The notes beneath the pieces were generated by a model. The model was not told the DNA's origin. It saw only the letters and a list, made by a program, of their open reading frames with translations, and did not search any database. From Pseudomonadota bacterium (GTDB lineage: Bacteria > Pseudomonadota > Gammaproteobacteria > Acidiferrobacterales > Acidiferrobacteraceae): a stretch of 56,483 nucleotides of DNA. Position numbers and translations under genes: made by a program. Shown piece after piece: positions 27,800-37,090 of this stretch; position 1 is the first letter of the stretch; each line of letters opens with the position of its first letter. Location: assembly GCA_021794595.1 (NCBI GenBank), contig JAJYQN010000093.1, forward strand, positions 1-56,483, given 5' to 3'.

Positions 27800-28168
27800 A
27801 TGAGAGCTGCGATTTTGGTGCGCCCTGGCGATATTCTCGCGCGCGATAAGGGCCTACATGAACATCTGGGCGTTGCCTGGTTCGACGGGCGCGTCTTACA
27901 CAATTCCCCGCGTTACGGCGAGCACCTGTCGAGTTGGGAGGAGTTCGCGGCCGGTAAACCGGTTCGGGTGCGCCCGGAGGTTGCCTGCGACCGTGGTCAG
28001 CTGCTCGCGAACGGGCAGGCGGTTTTGCAGGCCCCGCGCGGCTACCACGTGTTGCGCAATAATTGCGAACATACCGCGCACTACGTTGTAGACGGGCGCG
28101 CGCGTAGTCCCCAGCTCGTCCGTTGGGCGCTCGTCGGCCTGCTCGGCGCCCTCATCGTTTTCGCGTAA
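27800..28168 (+). CDS. Small LRAT/NlpC-P60-like protein with C-terminal membrane anchor
   Basis: This protein of 122 residues opens with RPGDILARDKGLHEHLGVAWFDG, the LRAT-type motif with the conserved His (GLHEHLGV), and later carries RNNCEHTAHYVV, the Asn-Cys-Glu-His catalytic block of LRAT-like thiol enzymes. A short hydrophobic helix (WALVGLLGALIVFA) ends the chain. In this superfamily Cys and His act in acyl transfer or amide hydrolysis. GGGAGGT at 27783-27789 supports ATG 27800. The substrate is unknown, and the tail anchor suggests it acts at the membrane. Confidence 0.65.
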   Translation: MRAAILVRPGDILARDKGLHEHLGVAWFDGRVLHNSPRYGEHLSSWEEFAAGKPVRVRPEVACDRGQLLANGQAVLQAPRGYHVLRNNCEHTAHYVVDGRARSPQLVRWALVGLLGALIVFA

Positions 28169-28253
28169 CAAAAATATACAGCTAGGTGATTTTTATTGGC
28201 CGCGGATGGGCTATCCTAGGACCGGCCTTGTGTTCCATGAGAGGACTGATGAC

Positions 28254-28616
28254 ATGAAGGGCGCTTTGATCACTGCGGTGGTTTTGGCCACAAGCTTGTC
28301 TTTGCTCACAGTACGCACGGCGCAAGCCGCCCAAGGTCTGCCGTATGTCCATACCCACGCCGTACGCGTGGATGACGACGAGGGAGACGATGAGGGCGGC
28401 GACGGCTGGTTCCCGCTTTGGTTTGGGTTTCGTGCCTATGCCCCGCGCCGGCGGGTCATTATTCAAAGGAATTATTACCCGCCACCGCCCCCGCCGGAGC
28501 CAAGCTATTACTACTATTGTCGCGATCCCCAGGGGTATTATCCCCAGGTTCCCAATTGCCCGAGTGGTTGGATGAGGGTGTTACCGCCCAACGGAGGGGA
28601 CAATGGACCTCCTTAG
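28254..28616 (+). CDS. Secreted Pro/Tyr-rich protein of unknown function
   Basis: This 120-residue protein has a clear signal peptide (MKGALITAVVLATSLSLLTVRTAQAA, cleavage after AQA). The mature part is acidic first (DDDEGDDEGGDGW), then Tyr/Pro-rich (NYYPPPPPPEPSYYYYC), and ends CRDPQGYYPQVPNCPSGWMRVLPP. The Y-C-x-x-P-x-G-Y-Y-P-x-V-x-x-C-x-x-x-W block with two Cys is common in small proteobacterial periplasmic or outer-surface proteins. GAGGAC precedes the start. It overlaps the next gene by 14 bases. Confidence 0.7.
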   Translation: MKGALITAVVLATSLSLLTVRTAQAAQGLPYVHTHAVRVDDDEGDDEGGDGWFPLWFGFRAYAPRRRVIIQRNYYPPPPPPEPSYYYYCRDPQGYYPQVPNCPSGWMRVLPPNGGDNGPP

Positions 28617-28995
28617 GCAGCAATCGGCGCCGGTGAGCAAAGAGCGGGCCCCGCTGCGCATCACCTTGTCAGGCTCCGCGCGTCGGGCCCTCGATGCCCG
28701 GAGCGCACCCTTGGTTGTGGAAATGGAGCTCTTTTTCAGCTGCCTCGTTCGCAAGCGTTTGCGTTGGGATACGGCGGCTCTGGATGGGACCTTTTTGCCG
28801 ACCGGCCCAGGCCATGACAAGTTGCGCGTCTGGTTCCACCCCGTCGTGTCGCAGCACTGTGCGCTCCCGGCCGGCGACGATCTCGACGCCTTGCCGCTTC
28901 AGGATTTTCCATTGATGCGTAAAGAGGCGTTTACGCCCCGTTGGCTAAGGCTGGATTACCGAGGCGGCGTCTTCGTGGGCGATTTCGGCTGGTAG
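28603..28995 (+). CDS. Conserved-looking hypothetical protein
   Basis: This 130-residue soluble protein begins inside the end of the preceding gene, with GGAGGGG three bases before ATG 28603, so it is translationally linked. It has an alternating strand pattern (PLRITLSGSARRAL, APLVVEMELFFSCLVRKRLRW, DKLRVWFHPVVSQHCAL) with two Cys, and ends WLRLDYRGGVFVGDFGW. I do not recognise the family. Confidence 0.6.
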   Translation: MDLLRQQSAPVSKERAPLRITLSGSARRALDARSAPLVVEMELFFSCLVRKRLRWDTAALDGTFLPTGPGHDKLRVWFHPVVSQHCALPAGDDLDALPLQDFPLMRKEAFTPRWLRLDYRGGVFVGDFGW

Positions 28996-29063
28996 TTGAG
29001 GCGGACCCTTTGCAGAACGAGGGCCGGCCGGCGGGGAGCGATCTCCTTCCGGTCGGTGCGGGT

Positions 29064-30626
29064 CTAGAGGCAGAGCCAGATGCGTTCGCTGGCGCGGGTC
29101 ACGGCGACATAGAAGGCGCGGTGATATTCGTCGGCGCCGGCGATCTCCACCATGCCATACAAATCCGCGAGATCCACTAGCGCATAATGAAAGGTGCTGC
29201 CCTGGGCCTTGTGGGCGGTGATGGCGTAGGCGTGGGTGACCGGGGCGCAGGCGCGGGTCATGGCCCAGGCCCGACGAAAGCCCTCGGCGCTGCGATTGGC
29301 TGCGGTCCGATACTGGTCCCGCGTTTGGCGTATCAGCCGTTGATGTTCGCGGATATCGGCGGCGACAAAGAAGTCCACGGTGTCTCCGCCTACGATTTGC
29401 GCGCAAATATGCCAACTCGGGATGGCCAAGTAGGGGTGGGCCATGGGCAGGCAGTGTTGGACTATCATCTCGGTGTTGTTGGGGATCAAGTCGGCAAGCC
29501 CGTCGCGACGGCCACCGCCCGAACTCTGGGCGTTCTTCGCCGGAGCCAAGGCCCGCTCCCAGGTTTCGGCGCTCTGGTCCTCGATGCGGACTAGGGAGCG
29601 AAAGCCGTAGACGGCCTCGCGCGCGACCAGCGTCTCCCCGGGCCAAAACGGCGGGATCGGCGCCTGATCCTCGGTCTGCGCCCCGTAGGCCGCGGCCAAG
29701 GCGTGGTGGATGACGCGGTTGCGCTCATCGACCACGCGGTTACGCCAGGCGAGCACCCGGATGTCCTTTCCGGGACGGCGTTGACGGAGGCTTACGCAAC
29801 CCTCGGCGATGCGGGCCGCGGAGGCGAGTTGCACAGCGCCCCCCAGATCCTGGGCGTGGTCCGCGAGATAGCGCCGAACGGCGTCCGGATCAAAGACCCC
29901 GCTGACCTCCCCTTCGATATAGCGGCGCAGCTCTTGCGCGAATTGCACGATCGGATGGGCCCGTCCCGTGATCTTTTGGCGCACGATCTCGGTCAGCACG
30001 TGATGATGTGGGACCAGGGTAAAGACCGGCGGCCGCACGGGTCCGGGCTCGGGGGGCTCGTCTAACTGCCCTTGGCGCTCGTCTGTGACATCGCGCGCGC
30101 TAACCGGCAGGAGTTGGCCCGGATCGCCTATGTACAAGACCCGAGGCGCGGCCTTTCTGGCAAACCGCTCGATATATGACAAGAGCAGAGGCCCGACCAT
30201 GCTCGCCTCGTCGATAAAGACGACATCGAAGCTCTCAAAGTAGGTGCCGCGCGGGTGGCGATCCAGTTCGATCGAGAGAAGGCCGTCCTGGGTCTCTTTC
30301 AGTTTGAGTCCGAGGAGCGCATGCAAGGTGCCGGTCCAGACTTGGTTGTGGAGGCTCGGATCGAGTTTGGTGAGGATCACCGAGACCGCTTTGTGCGTCG
30401 GGGCGCAGATCGCGACCCGGAGTTTCGCCGCACAGGCGGCGGCCATGAGATGGGCGGCAAGCCAGGTTTTGCCAGTGCCGGCATAGCCGGCCAGCACCCG
30501 CACCGAGTGCGGGGTAGCAAGCCCGGTACAAAAGGCCGTCAGTTCGGCATAGGCCGCCTGTTGGCTTTGTGTCGCCTCGGGCGGTAGGCCCTTATGATGG
30601 GCGCGCTTGGGTTTTTTGCGGGGCAT
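29064..30626 (-). CDS. RecD/Dda-like superfamily 1 DNA helicase
   Basis: This 520-residue protein has Walker A AGYAGTGKTWLA (about residues 47-58), motif Ia ICAPTHKAVSVI, Walker B VVFIDEASMVGP, motif III YIGDPGQLLPV, and a C-terminal UvrD-like domain with AYAITAHKAQGSTF and YVAVTRASERIWLCL. This is the layout of 5'-3' RecD2/Dda helicases that act in recombination and repair. The N-terminus is basic. It lacks the long N-terminal region of RecD2. No partner recB or recC is nearby. Confidence 0.85.
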   Translation of the reverse strand: MPRKKPKRAHHKGLPPEATQSQQAAYAELTAFCTGLATPHSVRVLAGYAGTGKTWLAAHLMAAACAAKLRVAICAPTHKAVSVILTKLDPSLHNQVWTGTLHALLGLKLKETQDGLLSIELDRHPRGTYFESFDVVFIDEASMVGPLLLSYIERFARKAAPRVLYIGDPGQLLPVSARDVTDERQGQLDEPPEPGPVRPPVFTLVPHHHVLTEIVRQKITGRAHPIVQFAQELRRYIEGEVSGVFDPDAVRRYLADHAQDLGGAVQLASAARIAEGCVSLRQRRPGKDIRVLAWRNRVVDERNRVIHHALAAAYGAQTEDQAPIPPFWPGETLVAREAVYGFRSLVRIEDQSAETWERALAPAKNAQSSGGGRRDGLADLIPNNTEMIVQHCLPMAHPYLAIPSWHICAQIVGGDTVDFFVAADIREHQRLIRQTRDQYRTAANRSAEGFRRAWAMTRACAPVTHAYAITAHKAQGSTFHYALVDLADLYGMVEIAGADEYHRAFYVAVTRASERIWLCL

Positions 30627-30856
30627 CGTAGCCGGCGGTCTGGGTATAAAGGCTGTGGGGTGGGCGCGGGCTTAAGGGGCGGGACCACCCGGAAAGCGCC
30701 GGGTGTGTCAGAAGCCGCAAGACAAGCGGGGTCTTGGTCCACGGCGCGCATGGCGCTCTTTTGGCGTAGCTCCTTGGAGAACCCATCCCGGACCGATCCA
30801 ACAGACCGTTGCCTTTATCTCTCGCGCTGGTGTGTCGGTGTCGCATGGCGGCCGGT

Positions 30857-32782
30857 TTAAGCGCCCGGCCGCGGTGGGGTCTCGAGTGCTTCCCAGCGGG
30901 CATAGCAGGCGGCGAGGGCCGTTTCGATCTCTTTTAGGCGCTCGAGTGTCGCGGCGATTTGCGGCTTCTCTTGCTCGTAAAAGCCGGGCGCGCTGATCGT
31001 GGCTTCGAGCGCCCCTTGCTCGCGCTCCAGGGACTCGATGCGCATTGGGAGCTCGTCGATTTCGCGTTGTTCCTTGTAGGGGCGTTTGCTGGCCCGGGCC
31101 GCGGGGGGTGAGGCCTGTGAACTCGCCTTGCGGGCAGTCTCTTTGGACGTCCTTTCCGGGACAGGTGGCTCGGGGGATCCAAGCCCGGCCTCGACATGGG
31201 CCCGCCAATCGCTGTAGCCCCCTACGTACTCATGAACCGAGCCGCGGCCATCGAAGACCCAGGTGCTGGTCGCGACGTTGTCGACGAACGCCCGGTCGTG
31301 GCTCACCAATAACAGCGTGCCGGAAAATTCCATCAGTGTCTCTTCAAGCAATTCCAAGGTTTCGGCGTCCAGGTCGTTGGTGGGCTCATCGAGAACCAAG
31401 AGATTCGCAGGTTGCGCAAAGAGTCGGGCGAGCAGCAAGCGGTTGCGTTCGCCGCCCGAGAGCATGCTGACGGGCGACCGCAGTCGCTCCGGAGGAAACA
31501 GGAATTTGCGCAGATAGCCGGCCACGTGCTGGGTTTGTCCACCGACTGTGACGGTCAGCTTGCCGCCGCCCACGCTTTCCATCACCGTGGCTTGGGGGTC
31601 CAGTTGTTCGCGTTGCTGGTCGAAATATGCGACCTCGAGTTTGGTGCCGCGCTTTAAGGTCCCGCCGCTTGGCGGCAGATCCGCAAGCAGGGCGCGTAAA
31701 AGCGTGGATTTGCCGACGCCGTTTGGGCCTATGAGGGCAATGCGTTCGCCGCGCAGCACGGTCGCGGAAAAATCGCGGATAATTGGCGTGTCGCCGTAGG
31801 AGAGGTCGAGATGTTCGGCCTCGAAGACCAATTTCCCGGAGGCATCGGCGGTGCCTAAGCGCATATCGACCCGGCCCACCCGTTCGCGGCGTTCGCGGCG
31901 TTCGCGGCGCATGGCCTCAAGGGCCCGCACCCGTCCTTCATTACGCGTGCGGCGCGCCTTTATGCCCTGCCGTATCCAGGTCTCTTCCTCAGAAAGCCGT
32001 TTGTCGAACAAGGCGTTACGGGTTTCTTCCGCCGCCAATTCGTCGGCCTTACGGCGGAGGTAATCGTCGTAGCTGCCGGGCCAAGAGTTGAGGGTCCCAC
32101 GGTCGAGTTCGATGATGCGGGTGGCGAGCCTGCGCAAAAACGCCCGATCGTGACTGACAAAAAGCACGGCGCCTGTGTAGCTTGTGAGAAAGTTCTCGAG
32201 CCACAAGATGGCCTCAATATCGAGATGATTGGTGGGTTCATCTAACAGCAAGAGGCCGGGATCCGATACCAGGGCGCGGGCCAACATGACGCGCCGGCGC
32301 CAGCCGCCGGAGAGCGCCTTCATGCGCGCGTGGGCATCGAGCTTTAGTTCGGTGAGCACGGTGTGGACGCGCTGCTGGAGGCGCCAGCCGTCGTGGCTGT
32401 CGAGCTCCTGTTGTACAACGCCCATCTGTTCTATGATCTCGGGATCTGGGGTTGCGGTGAGGAGCGCGGTGAGCCGCTCGTATTCGGCGAGCGCGCGGCC
32501 GAGACTTGCGAGGCCACTTGCAACCACCTCGTAAACGGTTTCATCGTCGCGAGCCTCGACCTCTTGATCGAGGGTCGCGATCCGCAATCCGGATTCCACG
32601 ACGCGCTGTCCGTGGTCGGGCTTTATGGTGCCGCTGATGATCCGTAAGAGCGAAGATTTGCCTTCGCCATTACGGCCGATCAGGCAGATTCGTTCGCCGC
32701 TCTCGATCGTGAGGCTCGTATGGTCTAGTAAGGGGTGATGGCCATAGGCCAAGCCTATGTCGTCTAAGCGCAGCAAAGGCAT
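30857..32782 (-). CDS. ABC-F ATPase (Uup/YheS-like)
   Basis: This cytoplasmic protein of 641 residues has two ABC domains and no transmembrane segment. Walker A: IGRNGEGKSSLL and IGPNGVGKSTLL. Signatures: ALSGGWRRR and MLSGGERNR. Walker B with adjacent Glu: LLLDEPTNHLD and LVLDEPTNDLD. The linker of charged residues (RRERRERRERVG) between domains and a C-terminal coiled coil (about 560-635) resemble Uup/YheS. Such factors bind the ribosome or resolve DNA branch structures. The atypical SGGW in the first signature is worth noting. Confidence 0.9.
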   Translation of the reverse strand: MPLLRLDDIGLAYGHHPLLDHTSLTIESGERICLIGRNGEGKSSLLRIISGTIKPDHGQRVVESGLRIATLDQEVEARDDETVYEVVASGLASLGRALAEYERLTALLTATPDPEIIEQMGVVQQELDSHDGWRLQQRVHTVLTELKLDAHARMKALSGGWRRRVMLARALVSDPGLLLLDEPTNHLDIEAILWLENFLTSYTGAVLFVSHDRAFLRRLATRIIELDRGTLNSWPGSYDDYLRRKADELAAEETRNALFDKRLSEEETWIRQGIKARRTRNEGRVRALEAMRRERRERRERVGRVDMRLGTADASGKLVFEAEHLDLSYGDTPIIRDFSATVLRGERIALIGPNGVGKSTLLRALLADLPPSGGTLKRGTKLEVAYFDQQREQLDPQATVMESVGGGKLTVTVGGQTQHVAGYLRKFLFPPERLRSPVSMLSGGERNRLLLARLFAQPANLLVLDEPTNDLDAETLELLEETLMEFSGTLLLVSHDRAFVDNVATSTWVFDGRGSVHEYVGGYSDWRAHVEAGLGSPEPPVPERTSKETARKASSQASPPAARASKRPYKEQREIDELPMRIESLEREQGALEATISAPGFYEQEKPQIAATLERLKEIETALAACYARWEALETPPRPGA

Positions 32783-32885
32783 GAATTAGGGTCTACGCGC
32801 GGCGGGCAAGTGGGTCACGGTGCTATGATCGCAGGTCCCATAGCTCAGGGCAATCGGGGTGTCGAGGGACACTCTAGGAGGACTG

Positions 32886-33572
32886 ATGTTCGATCTCTAC
32901 TACTGGCCGACACCCAATGGCCACAAAATCACGATCTTTATGGAGGAGGCGTCTCTTCCTTACCGTATTCTACCGGTCAATATCGGCCGTGGGGACCAGT
33001 TTAAGCCCGATTTCCTCGCTATCGCCCCGAATAATCGCATGCCAGCGCTTGTCGACCCGGAGGCTGAGGGCGGTCCTTTAAGCCTCTTTGAATCGGGGGC
33101 GATTTTGCAATATCTCGCCGAAAAGACCGGGCGTTTTCTCCCCCGGGATACGCCGGGCCGCTACCGCACCTTGCAATGGTTGTACTGGCAGATGGCGGGC
33201 CTCGGTCCTATGGCGGGACAAAATCATCATTTTGCCCGCTACGCGCCGGAGCGTATCCCTTATGCCATCGATCGCTATGTGCGCGAGACCGCACGACTCT
33301 ACGGCGTTCTCGACCGGCGCCTTAGTGTGTGCGAATTTCTGAATGGCGAGGGCTACTCGATTGCCGACATGGCGTGCTATCCCTGGATAGTCCCGTATCG
33401 GGATCAGCAGCAGGACTTGGCGGACTTCCCGCACGTCAAGCGGTGGTTTGATGTGCTCGCGGCCCGGCCGGCCGTGCAACGGGCGTACGCCCTCGGATCC
33501 CAGGTCAATGCCGGCGGTCCCCTCGACGAAGAGGCGCGCCGGCACCTCTTTGGGGCGAGCGCGCCTCGTTAA
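32886..33572 (+). CDS. Glutathione S-transferase family protein (YfcG-like)
   Basis: This 228-residue protein has a thioredoxin-like N-terminal domain (MFDLYYWPTPNGHKITIFMEEASLPYRILPVNIGRGDQFKPDFLAIAPNNRMPALVD) and an all-helical C-terminal domain (ADMACYPWIVPY). The T-P-N-G-x-K motif and N-N-R-M-P are typical of the Ure2p/YfcG disulfide-bond oxidoreductase group, which binds glutathione. AGGAGG seven bases upstream fixes ATG 32886. Confidence 0.9.
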   Translation: MFDLYYWPTPNGHKITIFMEEASLPYRILPVNIGRGDQFKPDFLAIAPNNRMPALVDPEAEGGPLSLFESGAILQYLAEKTGRFLPRDTPGRYRTLQWLYWQMAGLGPMAGQNHHFARYAPERIPYAIDRYVRETARLYGVLDRRLSVCEFLNGEGYSIADMACYPWIVPYRDQQQDLADFPHVKRWFDVLAARPAVQRAYALGSQVNAGGPLDEEARRHLFGASAPR

Positions 33573-33631
33573 AAGTGTGCATCCAGTCTATCATACGGTC
33601 CCGCGCTCATCTGGGCGCACGGGAGGAGAGG

Positions 33632-34030
33632 GTGTTGACCCGTATAGGGAATGTGCTGTGGTTTATCTTCGGCGGGGCGGTGATGGGGCTCGCCTGGTGG
33701 CTCGTGGGACTTTTGGCCTTGGTGTCCGTAGTCGGCATCCCCTGGGCGCGCGCGTGCTTTGTGATCGGCGAGTTTACCTTCTTTCCGTTCGGGAAAGAGG
33801 CCGTGAGCCGCCGCAGCCTCGGGCGGCCGGACATCGGTACCGGGTTTTGGGGATTTGTCGGGAATGTGATCTGGTTTGTGGTGGCGGGATTTTGGTTGGC
33901 ACTTGGCCATGTCGTGGCCGCCTTGGCGAACTTTATAACGGTCATTGGAATCCCGTTTGGTATTCAGCACCTAAAATTGGCAGGCCTAGCGCTAGCGCCG
34001 ATCGGGCTTACGGTGGTTGCGAAGCGCTAG
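33632..34030 (+). CDS. yccF: YccF-domain inner-membrane protein
   Basis: This protein of about 132 residues contains two copies of the YccF repeat: NVLWFIFGGAVMGLAWWLVGLLALVSVVGIPWARACF and NVIWFVVAGFWLALGHVVAALANFITVIGIPFGIQHLKLAGLALAPIG. The second has the conserved G-I-P-x-G-x-x-x-x-K-L. The start is GTG 33632 or TTG 33635, both behind GGGAGGAGAG; earlier codons lack family similarity. The function is unknown. Confidence 0.85.
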   Translation: MLTRIGNVLWFIFGGAVMGLAWWLVGLLALVSVVGIPWARACFVIGEFTFFPFGKEAVSRRSLGRPDIGTGFWGFVGNVIWFVVAGFWLALGHVVAALANFITVIGIPFGIQHLKLAGLALAPIGLTVVAKR

Positions 34031-34204
34031 TACCCGTCCCGTTGTCATCATGAGCGGCCCGTCACGGCCGACGATCGGCTCTATCTGTGGTAGGCGTTGC
34101 TGATGCTCTCGTTTAAGCTTGCGGCCGTTGCGGACGATGTATAGGGAGGCTTGCGGCGAGACGAGGCCGCAAGCCACGGTCGGATGATGGAGCGAGGGTC
34201 TAGG

Positions 34205-35497
34205 ATGGTCAGTCACGGATTGGTGGCGCAATCGCCAGAACGCGTCTTGTATTTTGTGCTTTTGGAACTGGTTGCGATTATCGGCAGTGCCCGAGTCTTG
34301 GGCGCTGTCGCACGGTGGCTTGGCCAGCCTAGGTCGGTAGGCGAGATCATGGCCGGCCTCTGTCTTGGACCGTCCTTGCTCGGACATATAGCGCCGCATT
34401 TTTCGTTCTACGTCTTTGGCAGTGCCTCGCATCTGCCGCTTGTGATCATGAGTCAGATTGGTCTGACCTTGCTTATGTTCCAGATCGGTATGGGCTTTGA
34501 TTTCTCGCACGTTCGGGAAATCGTGAATCGCCAGGCGGTTCTCTCGATTTCTATCGGTGCGATCGTGCTCCCGTTTGGGGCGGGGCTTGCCTTGGGCTTC
34601 GTGTCCCAGCCCTATTTGGCGCCCCATATCGCGATTTGGCCCTATAGCCTTTTTATCGCGACAGCACTGGCTATTACGGCGGTTCCCATCCTTGGACGCA
34701 TCCTTATGGAGTATGGTTTGACGCGTACCCGCTTGGGCGCGATTGCGATCAGCGCCGCGGCGATTAACGATGTCGTGGGATGGCTTTTATTGCTCGTCGT
34801 AGCCTCGCTTGCGACCGCCCATTTTTCCCTTGTGGGGATGGCGCTACGCCTCGTCAGTCTTGGACTCTACCTTGCGATCTGTTTTTTTGTATTGCGGCCT
34901 ATGATTCGCTTTGCCCTGGGCCTGGTCTCCTGGCCGGATTCGGAAGGGCTGCCGCCCGATGTCTTGGCGGTTACCTTGCTCCTGGTCTTTGTCTCGGGCA
35001 TGGTGACCTACGAGATCGGCATATTTACCATATTCGGCGGATTCATGATGGGTATCATGGTGCACGAACATAGCGATTTCGTGAGCCGATTTTCTCGGAC
35101 GGTAGGGGACTTTGTCATGGTCTTCTTCTTGCCGATATTTTTTACCTATGCCGGCTTACGCACGGATTTGACCGGCCTCAATAGCGTTGATCTCTGGCTC
35201 TGGTGTGGGATGGTCATGGCAGTGGCCACCTTGAGTAAGGGCGGCGGCGCCTATATGGGGGCGCGGGCGAGCGGCTTCGATCATGAGGCCTCGGGAATCC
35301 TGGGGGCGCTCCTGAATACCCGGGCGTTGATGGAGCTTATTGTGATCAATATCGGTTATAGCGCGGGCTTTATTCCGCAAAAGGTGTATACGATGTTGGT
35401 GGTTATGGCAATTGCAACGACGGTTATGACAGGGCCTCTTTTGCGTCGCCTCCTGCCGCGCATAGGCCATCAGATTCCAGAGGGCCTGGATGCTTGA
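34205..35497 (+). CDS. Cation:proton antiporter, CPA2 family
   Basis: This 430-residue membrane protein has about 12 helices. The N-terminal region (ARWLGQPRSVGEIMAGLCLGPSLLG) is the typical KefB/NapA-like block, ALAITAVPILGRILMEYGL carries the conserved pore sequence, and AINDVVGWLLL has the Asn-Asp pair of electrogenic antiporters. It exchanges Na+ or K+ for H+ and may matter for pH homeostasis in an acidophile. The start ATG 34205 has GCGAGGG upstream; ATG 34184 and TTG 34151 are alternatives. Confidence 0.85.
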   Translation: MVSHGLVAQSPERVLYFVLLELVAIIGSARVLGAVARWLGQPRSVGEIMAGLCLGPSLLGHIAPHFSFYVFGSASHLPLVIMSQIGLTLLMFQIGMGFDFSHVREIVNRQAVLSISIGAIVLPFGAGLALGFVSQPYLAPHIAIWPYSLFIATALAITAVPILGRILMEYGLTRTRLGAIAISAAAINDVVGWLLLLVVASLATAHFSLVGMALRLVSLGLYLAICFFVLRPMIRFALGLVSWPDSEGLPPDVLAVTLLLVFVSGMVTYEIGIFTIFGGFMMGIMVHEHSDFVSRFSRTVGDFVMVFFLPIFFTYAGLRTDLTGLNSVDLWLWCGMVMAVATLSKGGGAYMGARASGFDHEASGILGALLNTRALMELIVINIGYSAGFIPQKVYTMLVVMAIATTVMTGPLLRRLLPRIGHQIPEGLDA

Positions 35498-35589
35498 TAA
35501 GCGCGGGTAAAAGAGAGCGCTGCTGGAATTCAAGCCCTCGTCTAGCGCACCAGGACATCACACCGCCATTTCATGAAGGAGCCTTGTTT

Positions 35590-36045
35590 ATGAGTGACAC
35601 GTCCAGCCAACCAGAACCGACGACCCCGGAGTATGGTCGCAACATCAGTTTGCGCGAGGCCAAGATCGTGATGGCGGCGGCCGAGGCGCAGGCCGTCAAG
35701 AACGGTTGGTCGGTGGTCATTGTGATCGTCGATACCGGCGCCCGGTCCGTCATGCTGCAAAGGCTTGATCAGGCCCAGATCGGATCGCTCGTCATAGCCC
35801 AAGGGAAGGCCGAGACCGCGGTGAGCTTTAAGCGGCCGACGAAGGTATTCGAGGATGGCTTGGCCCAAGGCGGAGTGCGACTCCGGACTCTGGGGATGAC
35901 GAACGTCATGGCGGTTGAGGGCGGCTTACCGCTCTTTGTGGACGGCAAGATCGTCGGCGCAATCGGCGTGTCCGGTGTGCAGTCGCAACAGGATGCCGAG
36001 GTTGCGGAGGCCGGAGCGCAGGCCTTGCGGGCGGCGGCGTCCTGA
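35590..36045 (+). CDS. GlcG/HbpS-type small protein
   Basis: This 151-residue protein matches the GlcG/HbpS fold: SLREAKIVMAAAEAQAVKNGWSVVIVIVDTGARSVMLQRLDQAQIGSL, then AQGKAETAVSFKRPTK, then VEGGLPLFVDGKIVGAIGVSGVQSQQDAEVAEAG. Family members bind haem or corrin-like ligands, and some are encoded with glycolate or diol metabolism genes. No such genes are adjacent. GAAGGAG precedes ATG 35590. Confidence 0.88.
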   Translation: MSDTSSQPEPTTPEYGRNISLREAKIVMAAAEAQAVKNGWSVVIVIVDTGARSVMLQRLDQAQIGSLVIAQGKAETAVSFKRPTKVFEDGLAQGGVRLRTLGMTNVMAVEGGLPLFVDGKIVGAIGVSGVQSQQDAEVAEAGAQALRAAAS

Positions 36046-36880
36046 GGCTATTCGTAGCGATCATTGGCGCAATGACACAGAAGGTACCCTGCCTCATGAG
36101 CGGGCTTTGCGTGGCGATGCCCGCCTTGTTCCCAGAGCTGTGATGCTTTAGTCGCAGTTCGCGCTTAATGTCTCTTAGCCTGAATACCAGAGGTTCCCGG
36201 GGCGCTTAAAGAGGGCGGGGGGGGCGGTCTTTGAGCCGGGGCGCGGGGTTCCTAGGGCTCGCAGGTGCGGCCCCGCTCAGTTCAGGCGAACCGGGCGCGC
36301 CTTACCCGTAGGCTATTGATTGCGTAGCCGGCATCTCCGCGTTCCCCGGCCGCTCGTCTGGCGCCGTTGGTCGGCCGGGAGCGGACGGCCTCGCCGGGCC
36401 GGTTTCGCGCCCAGTGGCCGGCGGGAACCCCAATTCCTTTTGGCCGCACGCCTTTGTACGCTGGTCGCTCTGCGCGCAAGGCGACAACCATGACCATGCC
36501 CACAGCGGCATCCGTTATGTGAATCCGGCGCAACGCCATGCCGGAGAAGACACAGCCATCCTGGCTACCCGTCCTGCCCTGTACCAGGAGGCCAAGGCGC
36601 AACACTCCCGTCGCTGGTCAGGACCGACCGCAACGGGTCGCCGATCGCAGTGGTCACCTTGAATCCGGAGCGAGACGCCGCGATCAAAGTCGCTCTCGAT
36701 CCCTCAACCGAAAAACGCAGGAGTGCATGACTCAGGCGGCAACTACCTTGACGCGCACCGGCCCCCATCGGGGATTGCCCACGTTTTCTTGCCGTTTCCC
36801 ATGCGGTTGCTAGAGGCTGCCCTGGCCTTATGCGGCATCGCGAAAGAGGTATGCCGGCCGTGCGCCTAACATACTTAATT
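36046..36880. other. Non-coding stretch upstream of the dab promoter
   Basis: About 835 bases with no gene I can support. Several short frames exist on both strands with compositionally odd, Arg/Gly/Pro-rich translations and no family resemblance, as expected of GC-rich noncoding or decayed DNA. Base composition changes sharply to AT-rich at about 36870. Confidence 0.5.
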
Positions 36881-36884
36881 AATG

Positions 36885-36921
36885 TAAATAGTAATAATCG
36901 GAAATATTAAGTTCTATTTAT
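36885..36921. promoter_or_regulatory. AT-rich regulator site upstream of the dab operon
   Basis: TAAATAGTAAT at 36885-36895 is followed 22 bases later by TTAAGTTCTAT at 36907-36917, inside a strongly AT-rich island in otherwise GC-rich DNA. The segment AAATATTAAGT (36902-36912) is identical to 44825-44835 upstream of the DUF6671 gene. TTA-N8-TTA spacing within it resembles CbbR-type LysR boxes. It is inferred to be bound by the CbbR-like regulator encoded at 43269-44258. Confidence 0.6.
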
Positions 36922-36992
36922 TACCTCTCCGGCACTACAGTGAGCGCGTATCAAGCGATGGGTCATGCGCGTTTGTCGCGATGGCGCAGGGC

Positions 36993-37007
36993 TGGCACGG
37001 GACTTGT
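36993..37007 (+). promoter_or_regulatory. Sigma-54-like promoter element before dabB (weak)
   Basis: TGGCACG, four bases, then TTGT matches the sigma-54 -24/-12 pattern except for the C of the -12 GC, which is T. This mismatch falls at a key position, so the site is only suggestive. It lies about 85 bases before the leader ORF. Confidence 0.25.
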
Positions 37008-37090
37008 GCGCCGATACCACCCGATTGAGTGATGGGGCTTCAAAGGTCGGCGCATGGGGGAATCACAGCGAAATAGAGGGGGAACGGGCT

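Noticed and set aside
36282-36605. 107-codon minus-strand frame upstream of the dab promoter
   Set aside because: The translation is Arg/Gly/Pro-rich with no recognisable family, and overlapping frames on both strands are equally long; no ribosome binding site supports it.
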